DNA of 64,000 nucleotides from assembly GCA_024234165.1 (NCBI GenBank), contig JACKOP010000004.1, positions 62,001 through 126,000 of the forward strand, in the 5' to 3' direction. This stretch comes from Pseudomonadales bacterium (lineage in GTDB: Bacteria; Pseudomonadota; Gammaproteobacteria; Pseudomonadales; UBA5518). Made by a program: the position numbers and the translations under genes. Positions 19,165 through 27,247 of the stretch are shown piece after piece (the first letter of the stretch is position 1; every line of letters starts with the position of its first letter). The notes under the pieces were generated by a model that ran no database searches, had not been told where the DNA came from, and saw nothing but the letters and a program-made list of their open reading frames with translations.

Positions 19165-20517
19165 TCAGACCAGTCCCAGCGCGACCATCGCACTCGCCAC
19201 CTTGATGAAGGCCGCGATGTTCGCGCCATTCACGTAGTTGCCAGGCGTACCGTATTCCTCGGCCGTCTGGTAGCAGAGATCGTGGATGTTGCGCATGATC
19301 TGGTGCAGGCGCTTCTCGGTGTACTCGAAACTCCATGAATCGCGGCTTGCGTTCTGCTGCATCTCGAGCGCACTGGTAGCCACGCCGCCGGCGTTGGCCG
19401 CCTTGCCCGGGCCATACGCGATCTTCGCGTCGAGGAATACGCGGACGCCATCGGGCGTCGTGGGCATGTTTGCGCCTTCGCCTACAGCGATGCAGCCGTT
19501 CCTGACCAGCGTGCGCGCGTCGCGCCCGTTGATCTCGTTCTGTGTCGCCGAAGGCATCGCGACGTGGCAGGGAATCTCCCAGATGTTGCCGCCGGGCAGA
19601 TAGCGCGACTTGCGATCGCGCTCGGCGTAGGTGCTGATCCTGCCGCGCTCGACTTCCTTGATCTGCTGCACCAGCGCGAGATCGATGCCGTGCTCGGCGT
19701 AGATCACACCGTCCGAATCGGAACACGCAACGACCTTGCCGCCCATTTCGTGGATCTTTTCCACCGTGTAGATCGCCACGTTGCCGGACCCCGAGACCAC
19801 GCAGGTCTTGCCGTCAAAGGAGTCGCCGCGAGCGCGCAGCATCTCGTTGACGAAGAAGGTCGCTCCGTAGCCAGTGGCTTCGGTGCGCACCAGCGAACCA
19901 CCCCAGGCCAGTCCCTTGCCGGTCAGCACGCCCGATTCGTAGCGATTCGTGATCCGCTTGTACTGACCGAACATGAAGCCGATCTCCCGGCCGCCCACCC
20001 CGATGTCACCTGCCGGCACGTCGGTGTATTCGCCAAGGTGGCGGTACAGCTCCGTCATGAAACTCTGGCAAAAGCGCATGATCTCGCCTTCGGACTTGCC
20101 CTTGGGGTCGAAGTCGGAGCCGCCCTTGGCGCCGCCGATCGGCATCCCGGTCAGGCTGTTCTTGAAGGTCTGCTCGAAGCCGAGGAACTTGATGATCCCG
20201 AGGTACACCGAAGGATGGAAACGCAAGCCACCCTTGTACGGGCCCAGCGCGCTGTTGAACTGGACGCGGAAGCCACGATTGATCTGCACTTCGCCCCTGT
20301 CGTCCTGCCAGGGCACGCGAAAGATGATCTGCCGCTCGGGTTCACAGATACGTTCTATCACCTTCTGGTCCGCGAACTCGGGATGCTTGACCAGCACCGG
20401 CCCGAGACACTCGACCACTTCACGTACGGCCTGATGGAACTCCGCCTCGCCCGGGTTGCGGCGCAACACGTCCTGAAAAACCATTTCCAGTTGCTCGTCG
20501 AGGCGCGAAGGGGACAT
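19165..20517 (-). CDS. gdhA: NADP-specific glutamate dehydrogenase
   Basis: Hexameric glutamate dehydrogenase of 450 residues, the normal length. Recognisable motifs include GPYKGGLRFHPSVYLGIIKF, LTGMPIGGAKGGSDFDPKGK, VPAGDIGVGGREIGFMFGQY and the Rossmann segment V-S-G-S-G-N-V-A-I-Y. It catalyses reductive amination of 2-oxoglutarate with NADPH, an ammonium assimilation route at high ammonium. It is divergent from an SDR pair and followed by another SDR gene. Confidence 0.96.
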   Translation of the reverse strand: MSPSRLDEQLEMVFQDVLRRNPGEAEFHQAVREVVECLGPVLVKHPEFADQKVIERICEPERQIIFRVPWQDDRGEVQINRGFRVQFNSALGPYKGGLRFHPSVYLGIIKFLGFEQTFKNSLTGMPIGGAKGGSDFDPKGKSEGEIMRFCQSFMTELYRHLGEYTDVPAGDIGVGGREIGFMFGQYKRITNRYESGVLTGKGLAWGGSLVRTEATGYGATFFVNEMLRARGDSFDGKTCVVSGSGNVAIYTVEKIHEMGGKVVACSDSDGVIYAEHGIDLALVQQIKEVERGRISTYAERDRKSRYLPGGNIWEIPCHVAMPSATQNEINGRDARTLVRNGCIAVGEGANMPTTPDGVRVFLDAKIAYGPGKAANAGGVATSALEMQQNASRDSWSFEYTEKRLHQIMRNIHDLCYQTAEEYGTPGNYVNGANIAAFIKVASAMVALGLV

Positions 20518-20656
20518 GGTTCAGGGTCTCCAGATGGGAATGGGCGTACGCGGCCGCCGGGGTGCGGGAAAAAGCGAGCCGCATGCTACTCGCATCGCGC
20601 TCGGGATTCCAGCGAGCTATGATGCCCGCCCTGCTGACAGATGAAAGGAGAACTCC

Positions 20657-21421
20657 ATGTTCCAGGTCGATCTCACGGGCAAGGTAGCGCTGGTGACCGG
20701 TGGCAGCCGCGGGCTTGGCCGCGCCATGGTCCTTGGATTGGCGCGTGCCGGCGCCGACGTGGTCATCGCAAGCCGCAAGCTCGACAATTGCGAAACGGTG
20801 GCGGCTGAAGTGAGTGCTCTGGGACGCCGCGCGCTTGCCGTATCGGCCCACGCCGGCCAACTGGAGAGCCTCGACGCGCTGCTCGACAAGGCCTACGAAC
20901 ACTTTGGACACGTGGACGTACTGATCAACAACGCCGGCACCAACCCGGTCACCGCCGGGCTTTCCGACCTCACCCCGGAGTTGTACGAAAAGGTCTTCGA
21001 CGTCAACACCAAGGGGCCGTGGTACCTGGCATCGCGCGCTGCACCACGCATGGCCAGGCATGGTGGCGGCTCGATCATCAACGTGATCTCGGTCGGCTGC
21101 CTCAAGCCCTCTGCCTACCAGGGTTTCTACGGCGCTTCCAAGGCAGCGCTCAACACGCTCACCAAAGTGATGGCAGCCGAGTGGGCGTCGCTTGGGATTC
21201 GCGTCAACGCCCTGGCTCCGGGAGGCTTCCATTCCGATATGTTCGACAATTCGGCCAAGGTCCTGCCCGGCTTCGCCGATGGATTGATTGCCAAGACACT
21301 GCAGAAGCGCATCGCCGCCACCGAGGAAATCCTGGGGTCGGTGCTTTATCTCGCCAGCGACATGTCGAGCTTCACCACGGGTTCGACGCTGGTTGCCGAC
21401 GGCGGCTACCTGCTGGGCTGA
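20657..21421 (+). CDS. SDR family oxidoreductase
   Basis: Classical SDR of 254 residues with T-G-G-S-R-G-L-G near residue 14, NNAGTNP and Y-G-A-S-K. AAGGAG lies about ten bases ahead of the ATG. Within a GC-rich divergent region, TATGAT at 20618-20623 is a possible -10 element. It is the first gene of a two-SDR operon, with 11 bases to the next start, so both may act on successive intermediates or on the same compound. Confidence 0.9.
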   Translation: MFQVDLTGKVALVTGGSRGLGRAMVLGLARAGADVVIASRKLDNCETVAAEVSALGRRALAVSAHAGQLESLDALLDKAYEHFGHVDVLINNAGTNPVTAGLSDLTPELYEKVFDVNTKGPWYLASRAAPRMARHGGGSIINVISVGCLKPSAYQGFYGASKAALNTLTKVMAAEWASLGIRVNALAPGGFHSDMFDNSAKVLPGFADGLIAKTLQKRIAATEEILGSVLYLASDMSSFTTGSTLVADGGYLLG

Positions 21422-21432
21422 GGGAGTGCAGC

Positions 21433-22242
21433 GTGAGTGGAAGACTGGCGGGCAAGGTCGCATTCGTCACCGGGATCGGCAGTTCCGGTCCGGGCTGGAG
21501 TACCGGCAAGGCGCTCGCCACCACCTTTGCCCGTGAAGGCGCGCGGGTGTTCGGCGTCAACCGCCATGCGGAATCGGCTGCCGAAACACTCGAACTGATC
21601 CGCCAGGAAGGTGGCCACTGCGAGCTGTTCACCGGCGATGTGACCAGCGGCACGGACGTAGAGCGGGCGGTGCGCACCTGCCAGCAAACGTTCGGACGCA
21701 TCGACATCCTGATCAACAACGTGGGCTGCGGCAGCTACGGCGGTGTCGTCGAGGAGTCCGAAGAGGGCTGGGACCGGGTGTTTGCCACGAACCTGAAAAG
21801 CGTCTACCACACCTGCAGGCATTGCCTGCCGCTGATGCTCGCCGGCGGCGGCGGTGCGATCGTGAACGTCTCGTCGATCGTGGCGCTGCGCTGGACTGGT
21901 CATCCGCTCGCCGCCTACGCGAGTTCCAAGGCCGCAATGCATCAACTCACACGGCAGATCGCGATGCAGTACGCGCGGCACGACATCCGCGCGAACACCG
22001 TGGTTCCCGGCATGCTGGAAACCCCGATGGCCGTGGAGCCGATCCGCCGCCACTTCCCCGATACCTGGCAAGGAGTGCTCGAGCAACGCCACCGGCTGTG
22101 TCCGGGCGGGCGCATGGGCGATGCGCACGACGTCGCCTGGGCCGCGCTCTACCTCGCCAGTGACGAGGCGAAGTTCGTCAACGGCATCGAACTGGTGGTC
22201 GACGGCGGCATGAGCTGCCAGGTCGGCGCGCCAGGTTCCTGA
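21433..22242 (+). CDS. SDR family oxidoreductase
   Basis: SDR of 269 residues. The cofactor motif is unusual in length, T-G-I-G-S-S-G-P-G-W-S-T-G, resembling SDRs with an extended glycine loop. NNVG replaces NNAG, followed by V-N-V-S-S and Y-A-S-S-K, so the catalytic serine, tyrosine and lysine are present. GTG start at 21433 has GGGAG six bases upstream. It directly follows the previous SDR and is terminated by a clear intrinsic terminator. Confidence 0.88.
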   Translation: MSGRLAGKVAFVTGIGSSGPGWSTGKALATTFAREGARVFGVNRHAESAAETLELIRQEGGHCELFTGDVTSGTDVERAVRTCQQTFGRIDILINNVGCGSYGGVVEESEEGWDRVFATNLKSVYHTCRHCLPLMLAGGGGAIVNVSSIVALRWTGHPLAAYASSKAAMHQLTRQIAMQYARHDIRANTVVPGMLETPMAVEPIRRHFPDTWQGVLEQRHRLCPGGRMGDAHDVAWAALYLASDEAKFVNGIELVVDGGMSCQVGAPGS

Positions 22243-22249
22243 CAGCCAA

Positions 22250-22281
22250 AAAAAAGCCGACGCGGATGCGTCGGCTTTTTT
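22250..22281. terminator. bidirectional intrinsic terminator
   Basis: A-rich 5' arm AAAAAAGCCGACGC, GGAT loop, and GCGTCGGCTTTTTT 3' arm: a GC stem with T-runs on both strands. It sits in the 56-base gap between the convergent SDR and PEP-CTERM genes and should terminate both. Confidence 0.92.
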
Positions 22282-22298
22282 CGCGGTTCAGGGAACGG

Positions 22299-23363
22299 TC
22301 AGGCCTTGCGGCGTCGTACCATCCTCAAACCGGCGAGACCGATACCCAGCAGCGCCAGCGATGCGGGTTCAGGCACATTGTTATCGTCATCGTCATCGTC
22401 GATGTCGTCATCGTTGACGTCCGTGACGGTGAAATCACCCGTGAAACCCAGGAAGAACACGTTGTCGTCGCTACTCGGATTATCGGTTTGGAACGTGACG
22501 AACGTGTCACCCGGCACAAGGAAAGCCGTTGGATCAACAGAGTTGCCCTGCGCAAGATTGTAGAGTTCATCGTCTGCGCGCATCCCTGCCCCTGCGTCGG
22601 CAACACAGTCCGGATTGGCAGGGCTGTCATCAATCCCACCCACGGTGATCAGCGCACCGTTTGCGCCTTCGCCGTCGTCCTGCCCGCCAGCGCAAGTAGT
22701 CAGGCTCCGGGAGCCCGGCTGCGAACTGGTGACGATACCGACGTTGGTGTGCTGACCCAGACCATTAGGCATCTGATAACTGAAGCTCGACCCCAGCGAC
22801 ATGACCAGATCACCACCCGCGTACGGTGCAGCAAAAGTCAGCGTCGTGCTGTCGCCGCCGGTTGCAAGTTCACCGTCGAGGATGATCGCGGTCCCACCGG
22901 CCGTGCTGGCATGCTTGTAGACCACGGCGAGCACCCCACCATCCAGGTAGCCGAGTTCCTCGTAACCGAAGCTCTGCAGACCGTTCGTGCCCTCGATCAA
23001 CGGCTTCATTATCGACGTGACGTCCCAGCGCAGCGTGTTTGCCGGGTTCGCATTCGGTGCCAGCAGCGTGCCGGACGCCGCGGTGAGCAGGTTGCCGTTC
23101 AGCTTCACATCCGCACCGCTGCCGCCCCACACGCTGGCTGCATACAGATAGGCCTTCGCCACCTCTGCGCCCGTGGGCGTATCGGTCTGGAGCGTACCGG
23201 TGGACGACGATCCGCCCCAGCCGTCGATCGACAATGCCGCATTCTGCCAGCCACCGAGCAGCATCATGCTGGCGGACGCCGGCGCCGCCGTGATCGCCAG
23301 CGCGGCAGCCGCCACGGCCGGCGCGATGGCCCGCGTGAGCAAACGTTTTCTGAAGGTTTTCAT
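22299..23363 (-). CDS. PEP-CTERM sorted surface protein
   Basis: Exported protein of 354 residues. A signal peptide covers the first 30-odd residues, ending A-P-A-S-A-S. The C terminus reads V-P-E-P-A-S, a hydrophobic helix LALLGIGLAGL and a basic tail RMVRRRKA, the PEP-CTERM sorting signal recognised by exosortase. A remarkable acidic stretch with nearly unbroken aspartate precedes it (DDDIDDDDDDNN). The body is glycine/serine/threonine-rich and not otherwise recognised. ATG at 23363 has GAGGA upstream and begins a clean signal peptide; the 59 codons before it are leader DNA. No exosortase gene is in the window. A sigma-54-like promoter lies upstream. Confidence 0.9.
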   Translation of the reverse strand: MKTFRKRLLTRAIAPAVAAAALAITAAPASASMMLLGGWQNAALSIDGWGGSSSTGTLQTDTPTGAEVAKAYLYAASVWGGSGADVKLNGNLLTAASGTLLAPNANPANTLRWDVTSIMKPLIEGTNGLQSFGYEELGYLDGGVLAVVYKHASTAGGTAIILDGELATGGDSTTLTFAAPYAGGDLVMSLGSSFSYQMPNGLGQHTNVGIVTSSQPGSRSLTTCAGGQDDGEGANGALITVGGIDDSPANPDCVADAGAGMRADDELYNLAQGNSVDPTAFLVPGDTFVTFQTDNPSSDDNVFFLGFTGDFTVTDVNDDDIDDDDDDNNVPEPASLALLGIGLAGLRMVRRRKA

Positions 23364-23446
23364 CTGGTCGTCCTCGCGAATCGAAGGGTTGATAAGCTGT
23401 TCGTAGTAAGAAAGGCATACAGTGCCTGTTGCCCGAAAAAAACGAA

Positions 23447-23461
23447 GCACAGGATGTGCCA
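23447..23461 (-). promoter_or_regulatory. sigma-54 (-24/-12) promoter candidate for PEP-CTERM gene
   Basis: Read on the minus strand the sequence is TGGCAC-ATCCT-GTGC. The invariant GG and GC doublets are at the exact sigma-54 spacing and TGGCAC matches the -24 consensus perfectly; the -12 box has GTGC instead of TTGC. The predicted start is near 23436, giving a leader of about 70 bases before the ATG. PEP-CTERM genes are known to be controlled by RpoN with the PrsK/PrsR system in some bacteria, which makes the match more credible. Confidence 0.6.
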
Positions 23462-23615
23462 AGAAAACAAACACCCCTTCAATCAAAGGGATACCCGTCC
23501 TGGCACACGAATGACCTACGAAATGTGTAAATATTTCTGACACCAGCGCGGCTGCACTCTGCTGACTACGCTGACTGCGTCGAACCCGGACGGTGCAGAC
23601 TTCCGGTGCAGCCTC

Positions 23616-24692
23616 TCAGACCCGCGCTTCCAGCACCATGCTGGTTGCGGTTTCCGCGACGCGCCGTACCCGGCTGAAGCCAGCCTCGCGCAGCACTGCA
23701 GCAAGGCGCTGCTCACCCGCCTGGGCACCCAGCGCCAGTCCCACCGCCTGTGCACGCGAGGTCGGGGTACACACCAGCGTGGACATCGAATAGAACAACT
23801 GCCCCAGCAGGTGCAGGTTGTCCTGCAAGCGATCACCGGCAAGCGGCTCGACCAGCATGAAGGTTCCGCCCGGCGTCAGGCATTGCCGGACGCGGCGCGC
23901 CACACCGACCGGATCACCCATATCGTGCAGCGCGTCGAACATGCAAACCAGGTCGAAACCCTCCGGCCCGATCTGCGTCGCAGACGCAACGACGAACTCG
24001 GTGTTGGTGCCGACGCCGGCTGCTGCGGCCTTCGCACGCGCCGTCTCGATCGACGGGGCGTGGAAGTCGAAACCGACGATCGTCGATGCCGGAAAGGCCT
24101 GCGCCATCAGCACCGTCGACGAGCCGTACCCGCAGCCCACATCGGCCACACGAGCGCCACGGTGCAGGCGTTCGACCACGCCGTCGAGTGCCGGCAGCCA
24201 GGCATCGACCAGGCTCGCTGCGTAGCCGGCGCGGAAGAAGCGATCCGTACCGCAGAAGAAGCAGCCATGATGGCTGGACCACGGTCGCCCCGCTCCGGAG
24301 CGGAACACATCGAGCGCCTGCTCGTGGGTGGCAAATTGCGACACCACGGCCTGGAAGAAGCCCTGCATGCACGCCGGATGCCCCTCCGCCGCCAGCACGA
24401 TCGCCTGCTCGGGAGTCAGCGCGAAGCGGTCGTCCGCCGGTTGGTAAACGACGTAGCCGCCTGCCGCCATCGCGCTCAGCCACTCGCGCAGATAACGCTC
24501 GTCCACGCCTGCCGCCTGCGCGAGTTGCGCACTGCTGCAGGGGCCGTGATCGCGCAGCGCACGGAAAACCCCGCTCTGGTCTCCGACGTACGACAGCAAC
24601 AGCGCGAGAGCGCCACCGATATCGCCCATCACCTTGCCGACGAAGGTCTGCAGCCGTTCCATATCCGACTGCACCGCCACAGATTCCGTCAT
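23616..24692 (-). CDS. SAM-dependent methyltransferase with N-terminal winged helix
   Basis: Protein of 358 residues. Residues about 30-100 form a winged-helix-like domain (SSAQLAQAAGVDERYLREWL), as in O-methyltransferase dimerisation regions and the Rv2258c-type family. The SAM-binding motif D-V-G-C-G-Y-G-S-S lies near residue 184, followed by GFDFHAPSIETA and CMFDALHDMGDP. Substrate is unknown. ATG at 24692 has GAGGAAA upstream. A TetR gene ends ten bases before it on the same strand, so the pair is probably one transcript. Confidence 0.87.
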   Translation of the reverse strand: MTESVAVQSDMERLQTFVGKVMGDIGGALALLLSYVGDQSGVFRALRDHGPCSSAQLAQAAGVDERYLREWLSAMAAGGYVVYQPADDRFALTPEQAIVLAAEGHPACMQGFFQAVVSQFATHEQALDVFRSGAGRPWSSHHGCFFCGTDRFFRAGYAASLVDAWLPALDGVVERLHRGARVADVGCGYGSSTVLMAQAFPASTIVGFDFHAPSIETARAKAAAAGVGTNTEFVVASATQIGPEGFDLVCMFDALHDMGDPVGVARRVRQCLTPGGTFMLVEPLAGDRLQDNLHLLGQLFYSMSTLVCTPTSRAQAVGLALGAQAGEQRLAAVLREAGFSRVRRVAETATSMVLEARV

Positions 24693-24702
24693 CGTCGTTT
24701 CC

Positions 24703-25320
24703 TCACACAGATGAATCCGGCCGGGACACCGCACGCGTGATCAATGCCGTGATGTGCCGCGCGATGGCCTTGGCTCGATCCGCGGCTGCAACCTCGTCAT
24801 GTACATTGCGACGCAACGGCGCAAACTGATAATTCGACAACACCATGCCGATCAATGAATCGGCGAACAGATACGGGTCCAGGTCCGTCACCAGCTCGCG
24901 CGCGAGCGCGACGATCGCCTCGCGCGGCTTGCGAAACACCTTTTCGTTCAGCAACTCCATACGCACCGCGTCCCCGTCCAGCAGTTCGCGTTGCACGAGC
25001 TTGCCGAATTCCTCGTCACGCGCAACCAGGGCCGTGAACCGCTCCACGAAGATCGCAAGCCGCTCGAGCGGCGGCAGATCACTTTTCAGCATCGTGACGA
25101 TGCCTTCCTCGTTGCGAGCGAATGCGTACTCCATCGCAGCCAGATAGAGCGCCTGCTTGTCCGGGAAATGGTGGTACAACGCCGCTGCACTGATACCCAC
25201 GGCAGCTGCAACGTCGCGCATCGACACACCGCGATAGCCTGCGTATGCGAAACGCGTGATCGCGCTGTTCAGGATCTGCACGCGCGTGGCCGATTGTGCC
25301 GCGGGGCGTCGAATTTTCAC
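24703..25320 (-). CDS. TetR family transcriptional regulator
   Basis: Regulator of 205 residues with helix-turn-helix at residues about 12-58: RVQILNSAITRFAYAGYRG, VSMRDVAAAVGISAAALYHH, F-P-D-K-Q-A-L-Y. The C-terminal part looks like a TetR_C ligand domain of unknown specificity. The start is GTG at 25320, with AAGGGA five bases upstream. It leads the methyltransferase gene and is divergent from recQ. Confidence 0.9.
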   Translation of the reverse strand: MKIRRPAAQSATRVQILNSAITRFAYAGYRGVSMRDVAAAVGISAAALYHHFPDKQALYLAAMEYAFARNEEGIVTMLKSDLPPLERLAIFVERFTALVARDEEFGKLVQRELLDGDAVRMELLNEKVFRKPREAIVALARELVTDLDPYLFADSLIGMVLSNYQFAPLRRNVHDEVAAADRAKAIARHITALITRAVSRPDSSV

Positions 25321-25432
25321 CTGTTCCCTTCCTGACGCTGGCTGGATGGACGCTACGTGAGCACGTGCTAGACTGTCAACGTCGCTGGGGCGATGCGTGC
25401 CGGTGGCACGAACAAAAACGTGGGCCGATCCT

Positions 25433-25438
25433 TATAAT
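25433..25438 (+). promoter_or_regulatory. -10 element of recQ, near-leaderless arrangement
   Basis: A perfect TATAAT stands in GC-rich surroundings only seven bases before the recQ ATG at 25446. Transcription from it would start at or next to the start codon. No ribosome-binding site is visible between them, and no good -35 box is seen, so this is suggestive rather than firm. Confidence 0.5.
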
Positions 25439-25445
25439 CCCCGCG

Positions 25446-27239
25446 ATGAACCAGGCACTGCAGATCCTGCGTGACGTCTTCGGCCACGCCGCATTCCGTT
25501 CGCCACAACAGGAGATCATCGATACCGTGGTCGCCGGCGGCGACGCGCTGGTCCTGATGCCGACCGGCAGCGGCAAGTCGCTCTGCTACCAGATTCCGGC
25601 ACTGATGCGCCCCGGTTGCGCCATCGTCGTATCGCCCCTGATCGCCCTGATGCAGAACCAGGTCGACGCGCTGCGTCAACTGGGCGTGCCTGCAGGCGTC
25701 CTGAACTCGACCCTCGCTGCAGACGCCCAGCGCGCCACCGAACACGCCCTCCTTGCCGGCGAGCTCGAACTGCTCTACGTCGCACCCGAGCGTCTCGTGC
25801 AACCGCGCACGATGGAACTGCTGGCACGTGCACGGCTCGCGCTGTTCGCGATCGACGAGGCACATTGCGTTTCCCAATGGGGGCACGATTTCCGCGCCGA
25901 CTACCTGGCGCTCGAATGCCTGCACCGCGAATTCCCTGCGGTTCCGCGGATCGCCCTCACGGCCACCGCCGACCGGCGCACCCGCGCCGAGATTGCCGTG
26001 CGGCTGGATCTCGGCGCTGCACGGCACTTCATCTGCGGGTTCGACCGGCCGAACATCCGCTATCGCATCGGCGCCAAGACGAACCCGCAGGCCCAACTGC
26101 TGCGCTTCCTGCGCGATGAACACCCAGGCGATTCGGGCATCGTCTACTGCATGTCGCGCCGCAAGACCGAAGACGTGGCGCGCTGGCTGAACGGCAACGG
26201 CTTCGACGCACTGCCCTACCACGCCGGCATGGACAGTGCCGACCGGGGCGCAAACCAGGCACGTTTCCTGCGTGAAGACGGCGTGATCATCGTCGCGACG
26301 ATTGCCTTCGGCATGGGCATCGACAAGCCCGACGTGCGCTTCGTCGCGCATCTCGATCTGCCGAAGACGATCGAGTCGTACTATCAGGAAACCGGACGCG
26401 CGGGGCGCGACGGGCTACCCGCCAACGCATGGCTGGTGTACGGGCTGCACGACGTGGTCAAGCTGCGCCAGATGGTCGAATCGTCACCGGCCGACGATGC
26501 CCATCGGCGCGCCGAGCGCCAGCGCCTGGACGCCATGCTCGGACTGTGCGAGATCACGCGCTGTCGCCGCCAGGCACTGCTGCACTACTTCGGCGAGGAT
26601 GCGCCCGATCGCTGCGACAACTGCGACAACTGCCTGGAACCCGTGCACACCCGCGACGGCACCGAGCCAGCACGCATGGCGCTCAGCGCCGCGTTGCGCA
26701 CCGGGCAGCGCTACGGGGTGAATTACCTGATCGACCTGCTGCGTGGCAGTGCGAACGAGCGCATCCGCCACGCAGGTCATGACCGCCTGCCGACCTTCGG
26801 CGTAGGCGCGGCACTCGATGCTGCCGCATGGCGTTCGCTGTTCCGCCAACTGCTGATGCGAGGCTACCTGCGTATCGACGCAACCGAGCATGGCTCGGTC
26901 AGACTGGAGCAGAAGTCACGCGCGCTGCTGCGCGGTGAAGAGCGGTTCGAGCTGCGCGTGGACCAGTCGCACCAGGCCAGGCGACTCGCCAGGAATGGCG
27001 CAGCGCCCTCCACCGGCCAGGACGCCACGCTGTGGGCGGCACTGCGTGCGTGCCGCAGCGCACTCGCCAGCGAACAGGGAGTGCCGCCCTATGTGATCTT
27101 CCACGACAGCACGTTGCGCGAGATGTGCTCGCAACGGCCTCTCGATGAAGCGACATTCGGCACGCTGTCCGGAGTCGGCGTGCGCAAGCGCGAAAAATAC
27201 GCCGCCGCCTTTCTGGCGGTGATCCGTGCCCACGCCTGA
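25446..27239 (+). CDS. recQ: ATP-dependent DNA helicase RecQ
   Basis: 3'-5' DNA helicase of 597 residues acting in recombination repair (RecF pathway) and fork processing. Walker A is P-T-G-S-G-K44-S, Walker B D137-E-A-H, and motif VI is QETGRAGRDG. The zinc site C-x16 region then C-D-N-C-D-N-C near residue 390 is intact. The winged-helix and a C-terminal HRDC domain (about 520-595) complete the normal architecture. The start at 25446 is chosen because the conserved helicase begins immediately (LRDVFGHAAFRSPQQEII); an upstream open frame of 50 codons overlaps the tetR start region. Confidence 0.96.
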   Translation: MNQALQILRDVFGHAAFRSPQQEIIDTVVAGGDALVLMPTGSGKSLCYQIPALMRPGCAIVVSPLIALMQNQVDALRQLGVPAGVLNSTLAADAQRATEHALLAGELELLYVAPERLVQPRTMELLARARLALFAIDEAHCVSQWGHDFRADYLALECLHREFPAVPRIALTATADRRTRAEIAVRLDLGAARHFICGFDRPNIRYRIGAKTNPQAQLLRFLRDEHPGDSGIVYCMSRRKTEDVARWLNGNGFDALPYHAGMDSADRGANQARFLREDGVIIVATIAFGMGIDKPDVRFVAHLDLPKTIESYYQETGRAGRDGLPANAWLVYGLHDVVKLRQMVESSPADDAHRRAERQRLDAMLGLCEITRCRRQALLHYFGEDAPDRCDNCDNCLEPVHTRDGTEPARMALSAALRTGQRYGVNYLIDLLRGSANERIRHAGHDRLPTFGVGAALDAAAWRSLFRQLLMRGYLRIDATEHGSVRLEQKSRALLRGEERFELRVDQSHQARRLARNGAAPSTGQDATLWAALRACRSALASEQGVPPYVIFHDSTLREMCSQRPLDEATFGTLSGVGVRKREKYAAAFLAVIRAHA

Positions 27240-27247
27240 ACCACCGT

